From NCBI GenBank assembly GCA_023548195.1, contig JAJHZJ010000496.1, positions 12,057,070 to 12,121,069 of the forward strand: a stretch of 64,000 nt of DNA, written 5' to 3'. This document shows, piece by piece, positions 19,885-29,371 of this stretch. Every line of letters begins with the position of its first letter. Position 1 is the first letter of the stretch. A program made the translations under genes and the position numbers. The notes beneath the pieces are model-generated. The model ran no database searches. It saw nothing but the letters and a program-made list of their open reading frames with translations, and was not told the DNA's origin. Source of the stretch: Bettongia penicillata ogilbyi (taxonomy: Eukaryota > Chordata > Mammalia > Diprotodontia > Potoroidae).

Positions 19885-21056
19885 CTAAAGACTGTCCTGG
19901 GCCCTCTTCTTTTCCCTCTCTCTTGTCTTGTTTGGTCACGTTTTCAGCTCCCAAGGGTTTAATAATCATCTCTACATAGATGCCTCCCAGAGCTGTATAC
20001 TCTCTCCTGAAATACAGTTCCCCATAATCACCTGACTCCTCAGTGTCCGATTGGCATCCCAAACTCAGTATATCTGAAACAGAATTCCTCATCTTCCCCA
20101 CAATGCTCCCATTTCATAATTTCACTATTAATGTCCAGACCACCACCATTCTCCCAGTCACCCGGGTTCACAAGCTTAATGTTATCTTGACTGTTTACTT
20201 GAACTCATCCCACACATCCAAACCACTGCCAAATCTCATCACTTCTACCTTCTCAATATCTCCCTTTTCTCCGCTCACACCATGGCCATCCTGATACAAA
20301 CTCTAATCACCTCTTCCCTACACTGTTATAATGACCTGTCTTTTCTCCAGTCCATCCTCCACTCAGATGACAAAGTGATCTCCTTAAAGCCTGTCAATCC
20401 TCCCACCTCTCCATAGTAAAATACAGTGGCTTCCTATTACCTCCAGGCACAAATATAATACCTTCCTTTTAGCATTTAAAGTTCTTCACTTTAACTAGTG
20501 ACTTTAACTAGTCCCTTCCTACCCTACCAGTCTTCTTGAACTTTAATCAGTGACAAATCACTTTACATACATATTTCCTTTGATCTCCCAACAGCCCTGG
20601 GAGATAGGTGCTATTATTATTCGTTTTATTGAGGAAACTGGAACTGAGAGAAATCCAGTGACTTGCCCAAAATCACAAGCTACTGTCTATGGAAGGATTC
20701 AAATTCAAGGATTTCTGATTCTAAGTCTAACACTCTGTCTACTACACCATCCAGATGTCTGCTTTCCTGTACTTTAGTGTCTCCACGCAGTCGAGCTGCC
20801 TTTCTGGCTATTCCCCAAACATGACCTGAGCTATATCTCACACCTGGTATGCCCCTCCCCAACTTCTCACCTCCACCTTTTAGCTTTCCAGACTTCCTTC
20901 AAGATGCCAGTCAAATGCTGTGTTCTGTAAGAGGCTTTTCCCAGACTTCTTCTACCCCCCATCCCAGTGCTTTTCCATATCATATGATCATCCACCTAAT
21001 CTGAACATATTATGCATGTACCTAGCTCTTTTCACTCTTTTCCCTCAATAGACATT
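19885..21056 (+). mobile_element. LINE-2, ORF2 end and 3'UTR, split by SINE
   Basis: About 950 bases of L2. 19960-20105 encodes the post-RT region (gtttaataatcatctctac, cccaaactcagtatatctga, aacagaattcctcatcttcc), 20335-20480 the stretch ccagtccatcctccactcag and gtggcttcctattacctcca, and 20763-21056 the 3' part (agacttccttcaagatgcca, gtaagaggcttttcccagac, cctcaatagacatta). The MIR at 20546-20762 interrupts it. 20487-20513 holds a 12-base tandem duplication (actttaactagt). Frameshifts throughout. Confidence 0.85.
20546..20762 (-). repeat. MIR-type CORE-SINE inside L2
   Basis: caaatcactttacatacata, ccctgggagataggtgctat, gtgacttgcccaaaatcaca, head side ctctgtctactacaccatcc. Full-length, minus strand. 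Confidence 0.88.
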
Positions 21057-21328
21057 ATTCAATTCATAAATTGTCAAAGGATTTGAAGTGGCAGTTTTCA
21101 AAGAAAAAAATCCAAAATATTAATATTGATATTTTTAAATGTTTCAAATCACTACTAGTTAGAGTAAAATTTAGAAAAAGGAAAATTACAAATGTTGGAA
21201 AGAAGGGCTATAGGAAAACAAGCATATGAATAGTGCTGGAGCTACAAAATGGTCCAGTTACTTTGGAAAGTAATTTGGGATTATGCCCCCCAAATTTACT
21301 AAACTGTGTACATCCTTTGACTCATATA

Positions 21329-21450
21329 TTAATAGTAGTAGTAGTAGTACCACTGCTGCTGCTGCTACTGCTACGGCTGCTATCACTACCATCACTAGCA
21401 CTCCTATTACAACTGCTACTTCTACTATTCTGTTAATACTGTTGCTGTTC
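21329..21450. repeat. trinucleotide-rich tract
   Basis: (AGT)5, (GCT)4 and many degenerate NCT/ACN triplets in phase for about 120 bases. It joins the 3' tail of the minus-strand SINE at 21450, so it is probably an expanded SINE tail. It opens long reading frames on both strands (21258-21671 region) that are artefacts. Confidence 0.9.
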
Positions 21451-21658
21451 ATACTGTCCATGGGGTTTTCTTTGCAAAGATACTGGAGTAGTTTGCCATT
21501 TTCTTCTCCAGTGAATTCTCCAGGCAAACAGAGGTTAAGAGACTTGCCCAGGGTCACACAGTTATTAAGGGTCTGAGGGCTGCCTGACACTAGCAAAATG
21601 CTTTGCAAATATTGTCTCATCTGATCCTCCCAACAACCCTGTGAAGTAGGTCTATAAC
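21450..21658 (-). repeat. RTE-tailed SINE plus MIR-like SINE fragment
   Basis: 21450-21590: ccatggggttttctttgcaa, gatactggagtagtttgcca, gacttgcccagggtcacaca; head lost after gaggttctga-like sequence. 21591-21658: agcaaaatgctttgcaaat, cctcccaacaaccctgtgaa, a separate fragment of the MIR-like family. Confidence 0.82.
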
Positions 21659-22008
21659 CCAAAGAGATCAAAGAAAGAAAAGAAAAGTCCTATGTCTACA
21701 AAAATATTGATAGTAGTTCTTTTCGTAGTGGCAAAGAACTGGAAGCCAAGAAGCTGAAGAAGTTACAGTATATGAATGCAATGGATGACTTCTGTGGTAT
21801 AAGAAATGAGGAAGGAGATGGTTTCAGAGAATCCTGGGAAGACTAGTATAAACTGATGCAGAGGGAAGTGAGCAGAACCAAGAGAACACACATAACAATA
21901 GCATTGTAAAATGAACAATTCTGAATTTTTCAACATTTCAATTTTAAAATGATTTTGAAATCTTATCAATGCAAATGGTTAACCATAATTTGATAGATAG
22001 ATGTAGAC

Positions 22009-22009
<1 letters not shown>

Positions 22010-22041
<32 letters not shown>

Positions 22042-22053
22042 TGTGTGTGTATT
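22010..22053. repeat. (TA)n/(TG)n microsatellite
   Basis: About 28 bases of TA dinucleotides followed by a short TG run, inside L1 3'UTR. Confidence 0.95.
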
Positions 22054-22212
22054 TAGATATGTGCTACATAGGAATTTGTTTGGCCTATGTATATTTTTAC
22101 AAGAGTTTTATTTTTCTTTTTTTGTTTTTCTTCTCAAAAACAAAAAAAAAGGTGGGAAGGGTGGGAATGGACAAAAAATAGGTTTTTGTTATTGAAAAGA
22201 AATAAAATTAAA

Positions 22213-22325
22213 AGAGTGAATTCCTTGAGGACAAGAACTGTGTTGTTTTTCCTTTTCTTTGTATCCACAATCCAAAATATCTGGCACACAGTAGATGCTT
22301 AATAAATGCTTGTTGGTTGACAGAA
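22213..22325 (+). mobile_element. LINE-2 3' end
   Basis: gaattccttgaggacaagaa, cctttctt-like ccttttctttgtatccacaa, tggcacacagtagatgctta, aataaatgcttgttggttga: one of the best-preserved L2 termini here. Confidence 0.92.
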
Positions 22326-22394
22326 TAGAAGGGATTTTTTTCAGGTACAGTTTGAACTAGGTGCTACTGAGAACCCTTCCATCCAAAATACCAT

Positions 22395-22497
22395 GATTTT
22401 GGCAAGTGGAAGAGTGTTGATTTGAAACTAGACTTTCTGACTTCCAGTCCAACACTCCATGTACTATACTACATTACAATGATGCCTTTACGGACTG

Positions 22498-22529
<32 letters not shown>

Positions 22530-22680
22530 CCCTGTATACATAAGATCTATACAACCCTATATTTACAATTGGAGTACTAAGACCATCTACCTCACAGGGT
22601 TACAAGGAACAAATGAGATGCCTGTAAAATGCTTTTCAAGCCTTAAAGTTACTATTTTATTATTTTAAGTTTTCATCATT
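22395..22680. repeat. MIR scrap, (CA)14, SINE tail
   Basis: 22395-22480 is a MIR minus scrap (tttctgacttccagtccaac). 22501-22528 is a perfect (CA)14. 22585-22680 is a plus-strand SINE tail (cctcacagggttacaaggaa, atgcttttcaagccttaaag). Confidence 0.75.
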
Positions 22681-22739
22681 GTTGCATATAAATGTTTTAT
22701 ACACATATGTGCTTGTATGTAGACACACTCACACAATGA

Positions 22740-22925
22740 GAGGTTGTTTGGCATATGTCGGATAGAAAGCCAGCCTCAGAATCTGTGCCTAAGACCTGCC
22801 TCTGACCCTAGTGGCTAGGAGACCTTGCACAAGTCACCTTAGCTATTTTAGTTCTCTAGGCTCTTTAAGACTGAGACTAGAGGTACCAGATGAGGCAGGA
22901 GTCTATTTAGGTGGAATAGAAGCCA
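22740..22925 (+). repeat. marsupial SINE with 'ctttaagact' tail
   Basis: ctcagaatctgtgcctaaga, ccttgcacaagtcaccttag, then gctctttaagactgagacta. The tail resembles that at 55145-55320, a further CORE-SINE variant. Confidence 0.6.
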
Positions 22926-22953
22926 AGCTTTTTTCGGTATTGGCAACTCCAGG

Positions 22954-23134
22954 CAGAGGTTCTTAATTTGGCCTCCTTGAAATTAAAAAAAAAATATATT
23001 GTGATAACTTTATTTCAATACAATTGGTTTCTTTTTTAGCTTTACATATTTATTGTATGCATTGAAAAGCATTATTCTAAGACTTCACCAGTCTGCCCAC
23101 AGTTGTCCATGACACAAAAATGGTTAAGAACTCC
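22954..23134. mobile_element. hAT-like inverted-repeat DNA element
   Basis: cagaggttcttaatttgg at the left and aaaatggttaagaactcc at the right are inverted terminal repeats of the same type as 18840-19075. Interior gtgataactttatttcaata and cttcaccagtctgcccacag are typical of this short family. No transposase. Confidence 0.75.
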
Positions 23135-23283
23135 ATCCTAACCCCCAACATAATGCTTGGCACACGGCAAGATCATAACACATATTTGATGATTGATGGG
23201 AGGGAGTTTCTCTACTGGGAAACTGATGAAACCACACACACACACACTTTACACAACACAATAACATTTACACACAAAAAAAA
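23135..23283 (+). repeat. L2 3' scrap and CA-rich stretch
   Basis: 23135-23200 is a decayed L2 end (ataatgcttggcacacggca). 23233-23283 is an impure CA-rich stretch. Confidence 0.55.
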
Positions 23284-23382
23284 CCTAATTTATATATTAG
23301 GACATAGGGGTTGTATTTTGGTGACACAGGGAATTGTCACATGAAGAAATACCTTCTACCAAAGCAAGTTAGCATCTCCTAT

Positions 23383-23590
23383 AGCTGGTAAGCATTTATA
23401 TAACACTTTAAGGATTGCAAAGCATTTTACAAATACTATTTCCTTTTATCCTCACAACAATCCTGAGAAGTAGGTGTAACACAAAGAGACCTGCCTTGAG
23501 CCCAGTGAAGTTGGTTGATTTCCCCAGCACCTCACAGCCAAGAAGAATCAGAGGCACACCTTGAAGCCAGGCTAGATCTTTATTCACCTT
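23383..23590 (-). repeat. CORE-SINE, MIR-like tail, core decayed
   Basis: gtaagcatttatataacact, ttgcaaagcattttacaaat, cctcacaacaatcctgagaa; beyond 23480 the core is heavily changed. Confidence 0.8.
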
Positions 23591-23599
23591 GCCATGTTG

Positions 23600-23690
23600 C
23601 TTATTATCTATTATTATGTAATTATATAAAATTAATATATTAATTATAAATCATAATTATTATCTTAAGTATAATTACTATGTAAGCACG
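23600..23690. repeat. AT-rich low-complexity DNA
   Basis: Nearly pure A/T with recurring ATTAT and TAATTAT words. Confidence 0.8.
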
Positions 23691-23757
23691 TACATTTCAA
23701 GAAGTAGGCAGCTTAAAAGCATTAGAAAGGGAGACAGATAGATGGAGGGGAAGAGAT

Positions 23758-23985
23758 GAGCACTGATAAAATGCCCACTATGTTCCAGGCACTGTGCTAA
23801 GTATTTTACAAATATTGTTTAATTTGATAGAATGATAGATTATAGATAGATGATAAACAACAGATGATGATAGATGATAGACTTTATAAATATTTAATTT
23901 GATAGATAGATGATAGATTACAAATATTATTTAATTTGATGGAATGATAGATTATAGATAGATGATAGATGAAAGACATAATATA
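23758..23985. repeat. SINE scrap and GATA-type tandem repeat
   Basis: 23758-23822 is a CORE-SINE tail (ccaggcactgtgctaagtat). 23823-23985 is an impure (GATA/ATAGATG) array. A larger unit, tttaatttgat plus the GATA run, appears at 23818, 23893 and 23931, so short blocks were duplicated. Confidence 0.8.
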
Positions 23986-24299
23986 GATGCCAGATATCTT
24001 ATTGATATAAATACACAAGTAGATTTTTTTTCACCTGACATGAGTCATTTTTATAGGGAACTCCAAGTAAAGGAATTTCCTTTACCAATGCAGGCAAGTA
24101 ACTGTTGTGCAAATTCTATGCATGTATGTGTGAAAGACACATATGAAAAGAAAAATTTTGTGTAAGGTTCAAGATGTTTGCCTCTTTGAAGAGTGCTATG
24201 ACTAGAATTAACTGTTCAGTTTCAGTTCTTTATCACTCCAGGTAGTTGGAAGAATAATTTTGGGTGCAGAGGAGAGGGCAGAAACCCGATTTTAGTCAT

Positions 24300-24862
24300 C
24301 TGAGGCACATGCAAGTCTACAGATGATTTTCTGCGTGGTTGAGAATACAATGACTGTAGGGTGCTTTTTCCTGGCAATATTTAAACAAATAAGTGAATAC
24401 CTTCTTTACACATCATATAATTAAATTAAACTGGAAAAAGAGAGAAAACAGCCCTGCTAAGACATGTGGGTGGGTCCAGCTATATTATATATATTTTTTA
24501 AAATTATGCCATCCCAAAGTCGGCAGCATCACCCAGGCTGTAATAATTGCTCCTGATGTCTAATATGGGGCCCAGCACAAATACAAAGTGTACTTGCAGC
24601 TCAACTCTAAGTAGATTATAAACATTTAATATAGAATGTTATCATCATATTCAGAGCACCAAATTGCAGACTTCTGTCACCCACCTTCAAGCATGCCTCT
24701 GAAGATCATCGTTAATTCTGCTGATTTATGGTAATGCCAGAGCCCTATCACCTACAGCATCAGAAACCACTAACAAGCTTAGTATAAGCTCAGGCTGAAA
24801 TGGTTTGAGGTTTAAATTTCTGTAACGATTATAAACTAGAAGGAGTGAAATCCCACTTCAGC
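24300..24862. other. candidate conserved noncoding element, 5' block
   Basis: Over 550 bases with no recognisable repeat. Contains ggctgtaataattgctcctg at 24537-24556, ttatcatcatattcagagca near 24639 and catcgttaattctgctgat near 24708: AT-rich homeodomain or POU-like words embedded in otherwise balanced sequence. No frame of note. It is separated from the next block only by a poly-A. Confidence 0.4.
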
Positions 24863-24888
24863 AAAAAAAAAAAAAAAAAAAAAAAAAA
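24863..24888. repeat. poly-A (26)
   Basis: Uninterrupted run of 26 A with no recognisable retroelement upstream, so it is a simple homopolymer, not an element's tail. Confidence 0.95.
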
Positions 24889-24949
24889 GTCCTATGTTAA
24901 CGATTCCATACTGGAACCACTTCCCCCATTCTCCCTCCTCCATCCCAAG

Positions 24950-25530
24950 TCTCTGTGTTTCAAGGGGAAGTAACTTTAAATGTGACTGGCATTTTTAAAT
25001 TCAAAAAATAATCCTTTTTCTATGGTAATACATTTCATAATTAGAGGATAGAGCCCGTTCACATTTATTGAAGGGGGAAAAAAGAAGATGCCCTGAAAGG
25101 ATTGCTATTTTTAAAAAACAAATCCGATCAAGCTAACAGCCTCTTCTTTGAACATGAAGTTATATTCCATTCAGGCTTCTTTGAAATGCGGGGCAATCAG
25201 GACATTTTAATCGTCATTGTTTTTTCATGGCCAAATCATTGTGCCTTGCTAATGCCTGGCCCTTCAGCAGATGAGGCCCATTTATTTGTCGACTTGGTCA
25301 TTGCTAAAATCCCAAGTTCCGCTATGGAAGATGGAGGTCTCACCCCCAACGCTCCCCAGAGAAAGCGGCTTCTTGGTAGAGAAGAGAATTGGTCATAGCT
25401 GATAACTGTCTGAGAGTCAAAAAGTCTTCAGGACAGATGGGCCAGTTCCTCAAGGCTACCCAGCACGCTTTACAACATGAAAACTTTCTCCACATTTTCT
25501 CAAATCCAAATGAGTATTTCCTCAGCACTA
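24950..25530. other. candidate conserved noncoding element, 3' block
   Basis: Repeat-free, with tttcataattagagg at 25034-25048 (TAATTAG), taatcgtcattgttttttca near 25209, ccaaatcattgtgccttgc near 25232 and retained CpGs (aaatgcggggc, tttgtcgact). The 98-codon frame 25102-25398 and a 62-codon opposite frame show no protein features. Best read as regulatory sequence. Confidence 0.42.
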
Positions 25531-25756
25531 AAGTAGTTTGTGATAAAGTGATTTAAAAGAAAATGATGAGGAAATATTCCTTTTCCCTTTCCTTGGAGGG
25601 GTGGTGAACTCTGGGTGCAGAATGTCGATTACACTATCAGATTGCTTTCTATATTGGTTTGTTTTGTTTAACTGATACTCTTTGTTTCAAGAGAAGTTTC
25701 AGTAGGTGGGTGGGAAGGAGGGTACATATAAAAAATGATTGTGACATTTTTAAAAT

Positions 25757-25861
25757 CAGGAAAGAAGAAAGGAAGAAAATAAGGAGGAAGAAAGGGAGGA
25801 AGGAGGTAGAAAGAGAGGGAGGGAGGGAGGGAAGGAGAGTGGACAGAAGGAAGGAAGGAAG
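25757..25861. repeat. polypurine tract (GGAA/GGGA)n
   Basis: About 105 bases almost entirely A and G on the plus strand, with three GGGA units and terminal GGAA units. A mirror-like purine run of this sort can form triplex (H-DNA). Confidence 0.95.
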
Positions 25862-26700
25862 CTGGAGACCTGATGGAAACAAACCTCCATCCTTTAAGTA
25901 GAGAGTTAGTGGATGATGGATGCCAAATGTGGCATGTAAGATTCAATTGCTATATTAGTTGGCTTTGGGTCAGTTTTTCTTTTTCTTTATTACAAGGGAG
26001 GAGCCTATGATAGGAAATGTGGTATAAAAATGAAAAATCATCAATAACAGTCTCAAAAATTAAAAATAAACAAAGAGGGGGTGTATGTAAATAACCACAG
26101 GTACTATGGGAGTTTCTTTAGCACCATTTCTCTAGGTAGCCAAATCCAAACAAGACTGAACACCTCATAACTTGAAATATGAAAACAATAAAGACAATGA
26201 CCACCTTAAAAGAGGAATTAGACTAACTAGACATCACATTTTATGGTGCAGAGAACAATTCTAAAGAATTAGAACTAGGGTAAAATAACAAAGGCTAATT
26301 TACTCCAAGGAATTGAAATTTAGAGGGTACAAAAAAAATAAGATTTTTTTAAATTGTGCCTTTAATTATTTTCACTCCTTTCATTTGGGAGTTGGGAGCC
26401 TATGGGTATGGAATATTGAATATCAGGTACAATCAAGGTGTTGGTGAGTTTTGCCAGACATTTTTCTTTGTTTTTTTATCCTTTGTTAAAATAGATATCT
26501 CCATTTTCATTGAATCATCTCCATGATTCATATCATCCATGAATGTGATGTAAGAACAAAAGGCATTGGTAAAAATAAGATTAATTTCTTAAATCACATC
26601 AACACAGATTTTTAAAAGTCTGTGCAATTACAAACTTTGTTGTATCTACATTTTGACAGCACTTCTACTCTATCGATAGCCTAGAAGCAACAGAGCAAGA
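25862..26700. other. no recognised feature, AT-rich
   Basis: AT-rich unique-looking DNA. The part at 26150-26340 has a faint retroelement flavour (A-rich, oligo-A at 26329) but I cannot place it. Confidence 0.4.
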
Positions 26701-26966
26701 ATGATTGGTCAAAATAGGAAGCTAGAAGATGCAGTAATCCTGCACAACTTGGTCACGTACCAGGTAAGCTCCTTCCCACCAGCTCCACAGCCCTCCCCCT
26801 CTCCCAGTCCCAGCAACCGCAGCGGCCACAAGGTATTCTCAGGGCAGTCTCTCCTTCCACCATACAGAGTGTTACCCTGAAGAATCACACCCCAGCAGTC
26901 ACCGCTCTGGGATGGACTGTAGCTGGGGCTCCTGGACACAGCTAGCATCTCCTGACGGATTGTTAC
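26701..26966. other. GC-richer unique segment
   Basis: Holds a consensus-like splice donor accaggtaagct at 26759-26769 and a CpG-bearing block (aaccgcagcggcc near 26815). A lncRNA exon is possible but unsupported; the minus-strand 79-codon frame is not protein-like. Confidence 0.2.
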
Positions 26967-27180
26967 ATTTTCAGCGTGAGCATTTAAACCTCAGGAATTA
27001 GCAAATGCTACAAATCAAGGCTGGAATTATTGTTTTGTTGATTGTCTAGACTTAAGAAAGTGGTGGCGAAAATGTCAAAAATGCAGATTAAATTTAAAAA
27101 TGTGTCGGGTTTCCCTTTTTATTCCCTTCCCCCCAACCCATTATTAAACATTTTCCAACACATCCCTGGACTAGTCTCCC
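26967..27180 (+). repeat. unassigned repeat family C, copy 1
   Basis: Parallels 37628-37845 for about 200 bases: both contain catttaaacctcag, a 22-base identical block (27041-27062 and 37714-37735, including gtctagacttaagaaag) and gttaaacattt/attaaacatttt downstream. Rough identity is near 80 percent in the best part. Family unknown to me. Confidence 0.7.
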
Positions 27181-27371
27181 CCTCCGCAGGTCCTTGTTAT
27201 ATAGTCTCCATTTCTGTTCAACTGAATATACTTTACTACTATCACTATTATCATCATCATTATTAATTACCAGACATTATTTCATCAATATAACGAGTTC
27301 TCAGAGAATTTCTTCAATCAGTGCAACTCAGCACCTTCTCTACTACTCCGAATCGTAGTGAAGTACCTGGT

Positions 27372-27492
27372 GTGCTGAGAAGTTAAGGGATGTATCCAGG
27401 GTAGTAACGCTAGCATTTGACAGATAGGGTTTAAGTGCAGGTCTTGCTGTCTCTAAGGCCAGCTATCCACCCACCACACCATGTTGCCTCTC
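27372..27492 (-). repeat. MIR-type SINE, decayed
   Basis: agaagttaagggatgtatcc, agggtttaagtgcaggtctt, gccagctatccacccaccac. Confidence 0.65.
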
Positions 27493-27639
27493 TACGAATA
27501 TTTTTGCATCCCGAATTCTGAAGCTAGTTTGAATAGATTTTGAGCTGCTTGCCCAGGTACCAAAATTCTTAGCGATGACTCTGCTGGTTCCTGAACATTT
27601 GATGCTTATGATCATGATTGGTAAACAAGGTTCAGAAGT

Positions 27640-28229
27640 GCTCATCCTGGCTAAGAAGGGGAGCGCCTTTGGCAGTCTTCTGTTTTGGGACTGAGTCTCT
27701 TGAGCGCTACTTGGGAAACAAAGGCGTCAAGGATGGGCAGAACGGGCCTCTAGACAACTGGGGACTCTGACCTCAAAGAGAATGATGTCTATTTCAGGAG
27801 AATTCGTGATTGGGGACGAAAAGTTAGGGCGAGAGCTTAAACCCTGGAGGAATTCTACCACAGACAGCACCTTCATCATGCTAAATGGCTCTGCAAGGCC
27901 CGACAGGTGTGAACCAATGGTCAATTTCCATCCCAGGGTCAGAACTTTCGAATTCCCCCAACCCAATGGAAGTAATTGGCAATTTCACGCTTCTCCCTCG
28001 GCCTGGTTCAGCAGAGGTGGCCCAAGGGGCTCCAGGGGCTGGGGGACCAGCATCATCTCTGGTGTGGCAACCCCGACTCCGCTGGTGCTCCTCTCGCCTC
28101 CCTTTCAAAATGTCAGTCCCCCGCCTCCGCACTCACCACCAAACAAACACAGAAATCTACTACTGTTCTCCCCACGCACTCCATTTTCTTCCAATCTGAG
28201 ACCCATTTGTGTGTATAATTGAAAATTAG
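27640..28229. other. GC-richer, stop-poor segment beside the conserved-element candidate
   Basis: CpG is clearly commoner than elsewhere in the window (for example gggacgaaaagttagggcga at 27816-27835 and ccccgactccgctgg at 28071-28085). Overlapping frames of 146, 104, 83, 80 and 79 codons are open on both strands across 27727-28222. That pattern reflects few stops in GC-richer DNA. No start context or domain supports coding. It could be a promoter or lncRNA first exon, or the flank of the enhancer candidate. Confidence 0.3.
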
Positions 28230-28870
28230 CAGTGCAGCTGTTTGGAGAGAGTAATTTATCACGGCGCATTGTTCGGAGCTGACACTTTAGCCCCGGCTCG
28301 AACAAGGCAGTGGTTGCTGGGGGTTGAGCAGCAGAAAGTGATTCGCCGGTAATGCCGCGTTTCCCCTGCGTCGTCTCTAATTGTAGCCTCTTTTTCGCCA
28401 TTGAATTGCGAGTTGAGTAAAAGAGCTTGTTTGCTCTGGGCGCCGAGGCTGCCAGGGCCGCTCGGCCTATTATCACAAGATACTCTTGATCTTTTGAAAA
28501 GCAGGAAATAGAATTTTTCTCCAACAGGGAAAGTAATTTGCGATGCGTCCATTAGTTCTTCATTAAAGCAAGATTAAATTGCACGGCAAATCACATCTGT
28601 GTTTGGATGATTAAAGGGTGGCATTTTAGAGGCCAAAACTAATTACTAGCCCAAATGAATGGGAGTGAAAAAACAGTCATGTTTTTACATTAGATAGTGT
28701 GGCTTGTAATTAGATTCAAGCTAATTCCACTATTTCTTCTCTTTTAATGAGATGAGCCTGTCCTCATCTTTTTCTAGGCCATGCTAACAGCCCCAAATGT
28801 ATAATTTTGATAATGCTCGGAGTTTACTTTATTGAAATTTCTTTACTACCTGCCACAAGTGACTGTTCTG
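28230..28870. promoter_or_regulatory. strong candidate developmental enhancer (conserved noncoding element)
   Basis: About 640 repeat-free bases. The left half (28260-28580) holds about 20 CpGs, for example cacggcgcattgttcgg at 28260-28276 and cgtcgtctctaattgtagcc at 28369-28388, which is extraordinary in this CpG-poor window. The right half is full of homeodomain-type cores: TAATTA at 28640-28645, TAATTAG at 28708-28714, gctaattcc near 28720, cattaaagcaagattaaatt near 28561. Other words include a SOX-like aacaagg and gatcttttgaaaag, a TCF/LEF-like word. No frame here resembles a protein; the 139- and 97-codon minus-strand frames overlap in different phases. That it is conserved and an enhancer is inference. 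Confidence 0.55.
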
Positions 28871-29371
28871 TCTAGTGGTACTTCATTATGGGGAAACTCT
28901 GAGCCCCCACCCGACGCAGAGATATAGTTTGCAATGGGAGGAATTCCTGGAAAAAACAAAGGACCAGAAAACAACTCCCAGGCACATATGTCTCATGTGC
29001 AAACCACAGACACGGTGACAGACTGGAAATGGGCAACATCTCCAGAAGGGAACATAAAATAAAGCTTCTCCCAAGGGAGACAGAAATCAGGGGCTCTAGG
29101 GAGGAACAACAGTGAGACACTTGGATGGAATGAGGAGATGGCTGAATGCCTCCAAAGTCCTTTAACTTGGGAGATTTTCTTACTCCAGTGTCATTTCTCT
29201 CTCTTCCGCTGTCAGGGGAGTTATTGGAGGTGGGGGATGAGAGTGGTGCACACAAATTATGTTGAATATAAATTTGTCCCGTTTTGATTTTTTCCTTTAA
29301 AACTAATACTGCCATTTCAAACTTTAGCATCCGATAAAGGAATCGTACCAAGAATTTTAAGGGTTTTTCAA
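28871..29371. other. no recognised feature
   Basis: Unique-looking. The 241-codon minus-strand frame 28872-29597 begins in the microsatellite at 29.5 kb and runs across L2 remnants, so it is not accepted as a gene. Confidence 0.45.

Larger units (their letters stand above)
21057..22210 (+). mobile_element. old L1 3' end, split by SINE and microsatellites
   Basis: ORF2 C-terminus at 21057-21328 (gtgctggagctacaaaatgg, catcctttgactcatatatt) and 21659-21960 (cccaaagagatcaaagaaag, gaactggaagccaagaagc, aaactgatgcagagggaagt), then 3'UTR 22080-22210 (tttttacaagagttttattt, gggtgggaatgg). Interrupted by 21329-21658 and a (TA)n at 22010-22053. Confidence 0.8.

Noticed and set aside
21258..21671. 137-codon minus and 97-codon plus frames
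   Set aside because: Produced by an in-phase triplet repeat and SINE sequence.
26709..26948. Possible exon ending at the donor-like caggtaagc (26761)
   Set aside because: No acceptor, no coherent frame and no paired exon in the window; kept only as a note under the GC-richer segment.
27782..28222. 146-codon ORF and overlapping frames on both strands
   Set aside because: Several frames are open at once because stops are few in GC-richer DNA; no domain, no sensible start or splice pattern.
28105..28552. 139- and 97-codon minus-strand frames in the enhancer candidate
   Set aside because: They overlap in different phases over the CpG-rich part; the frames look like by-products of composition.
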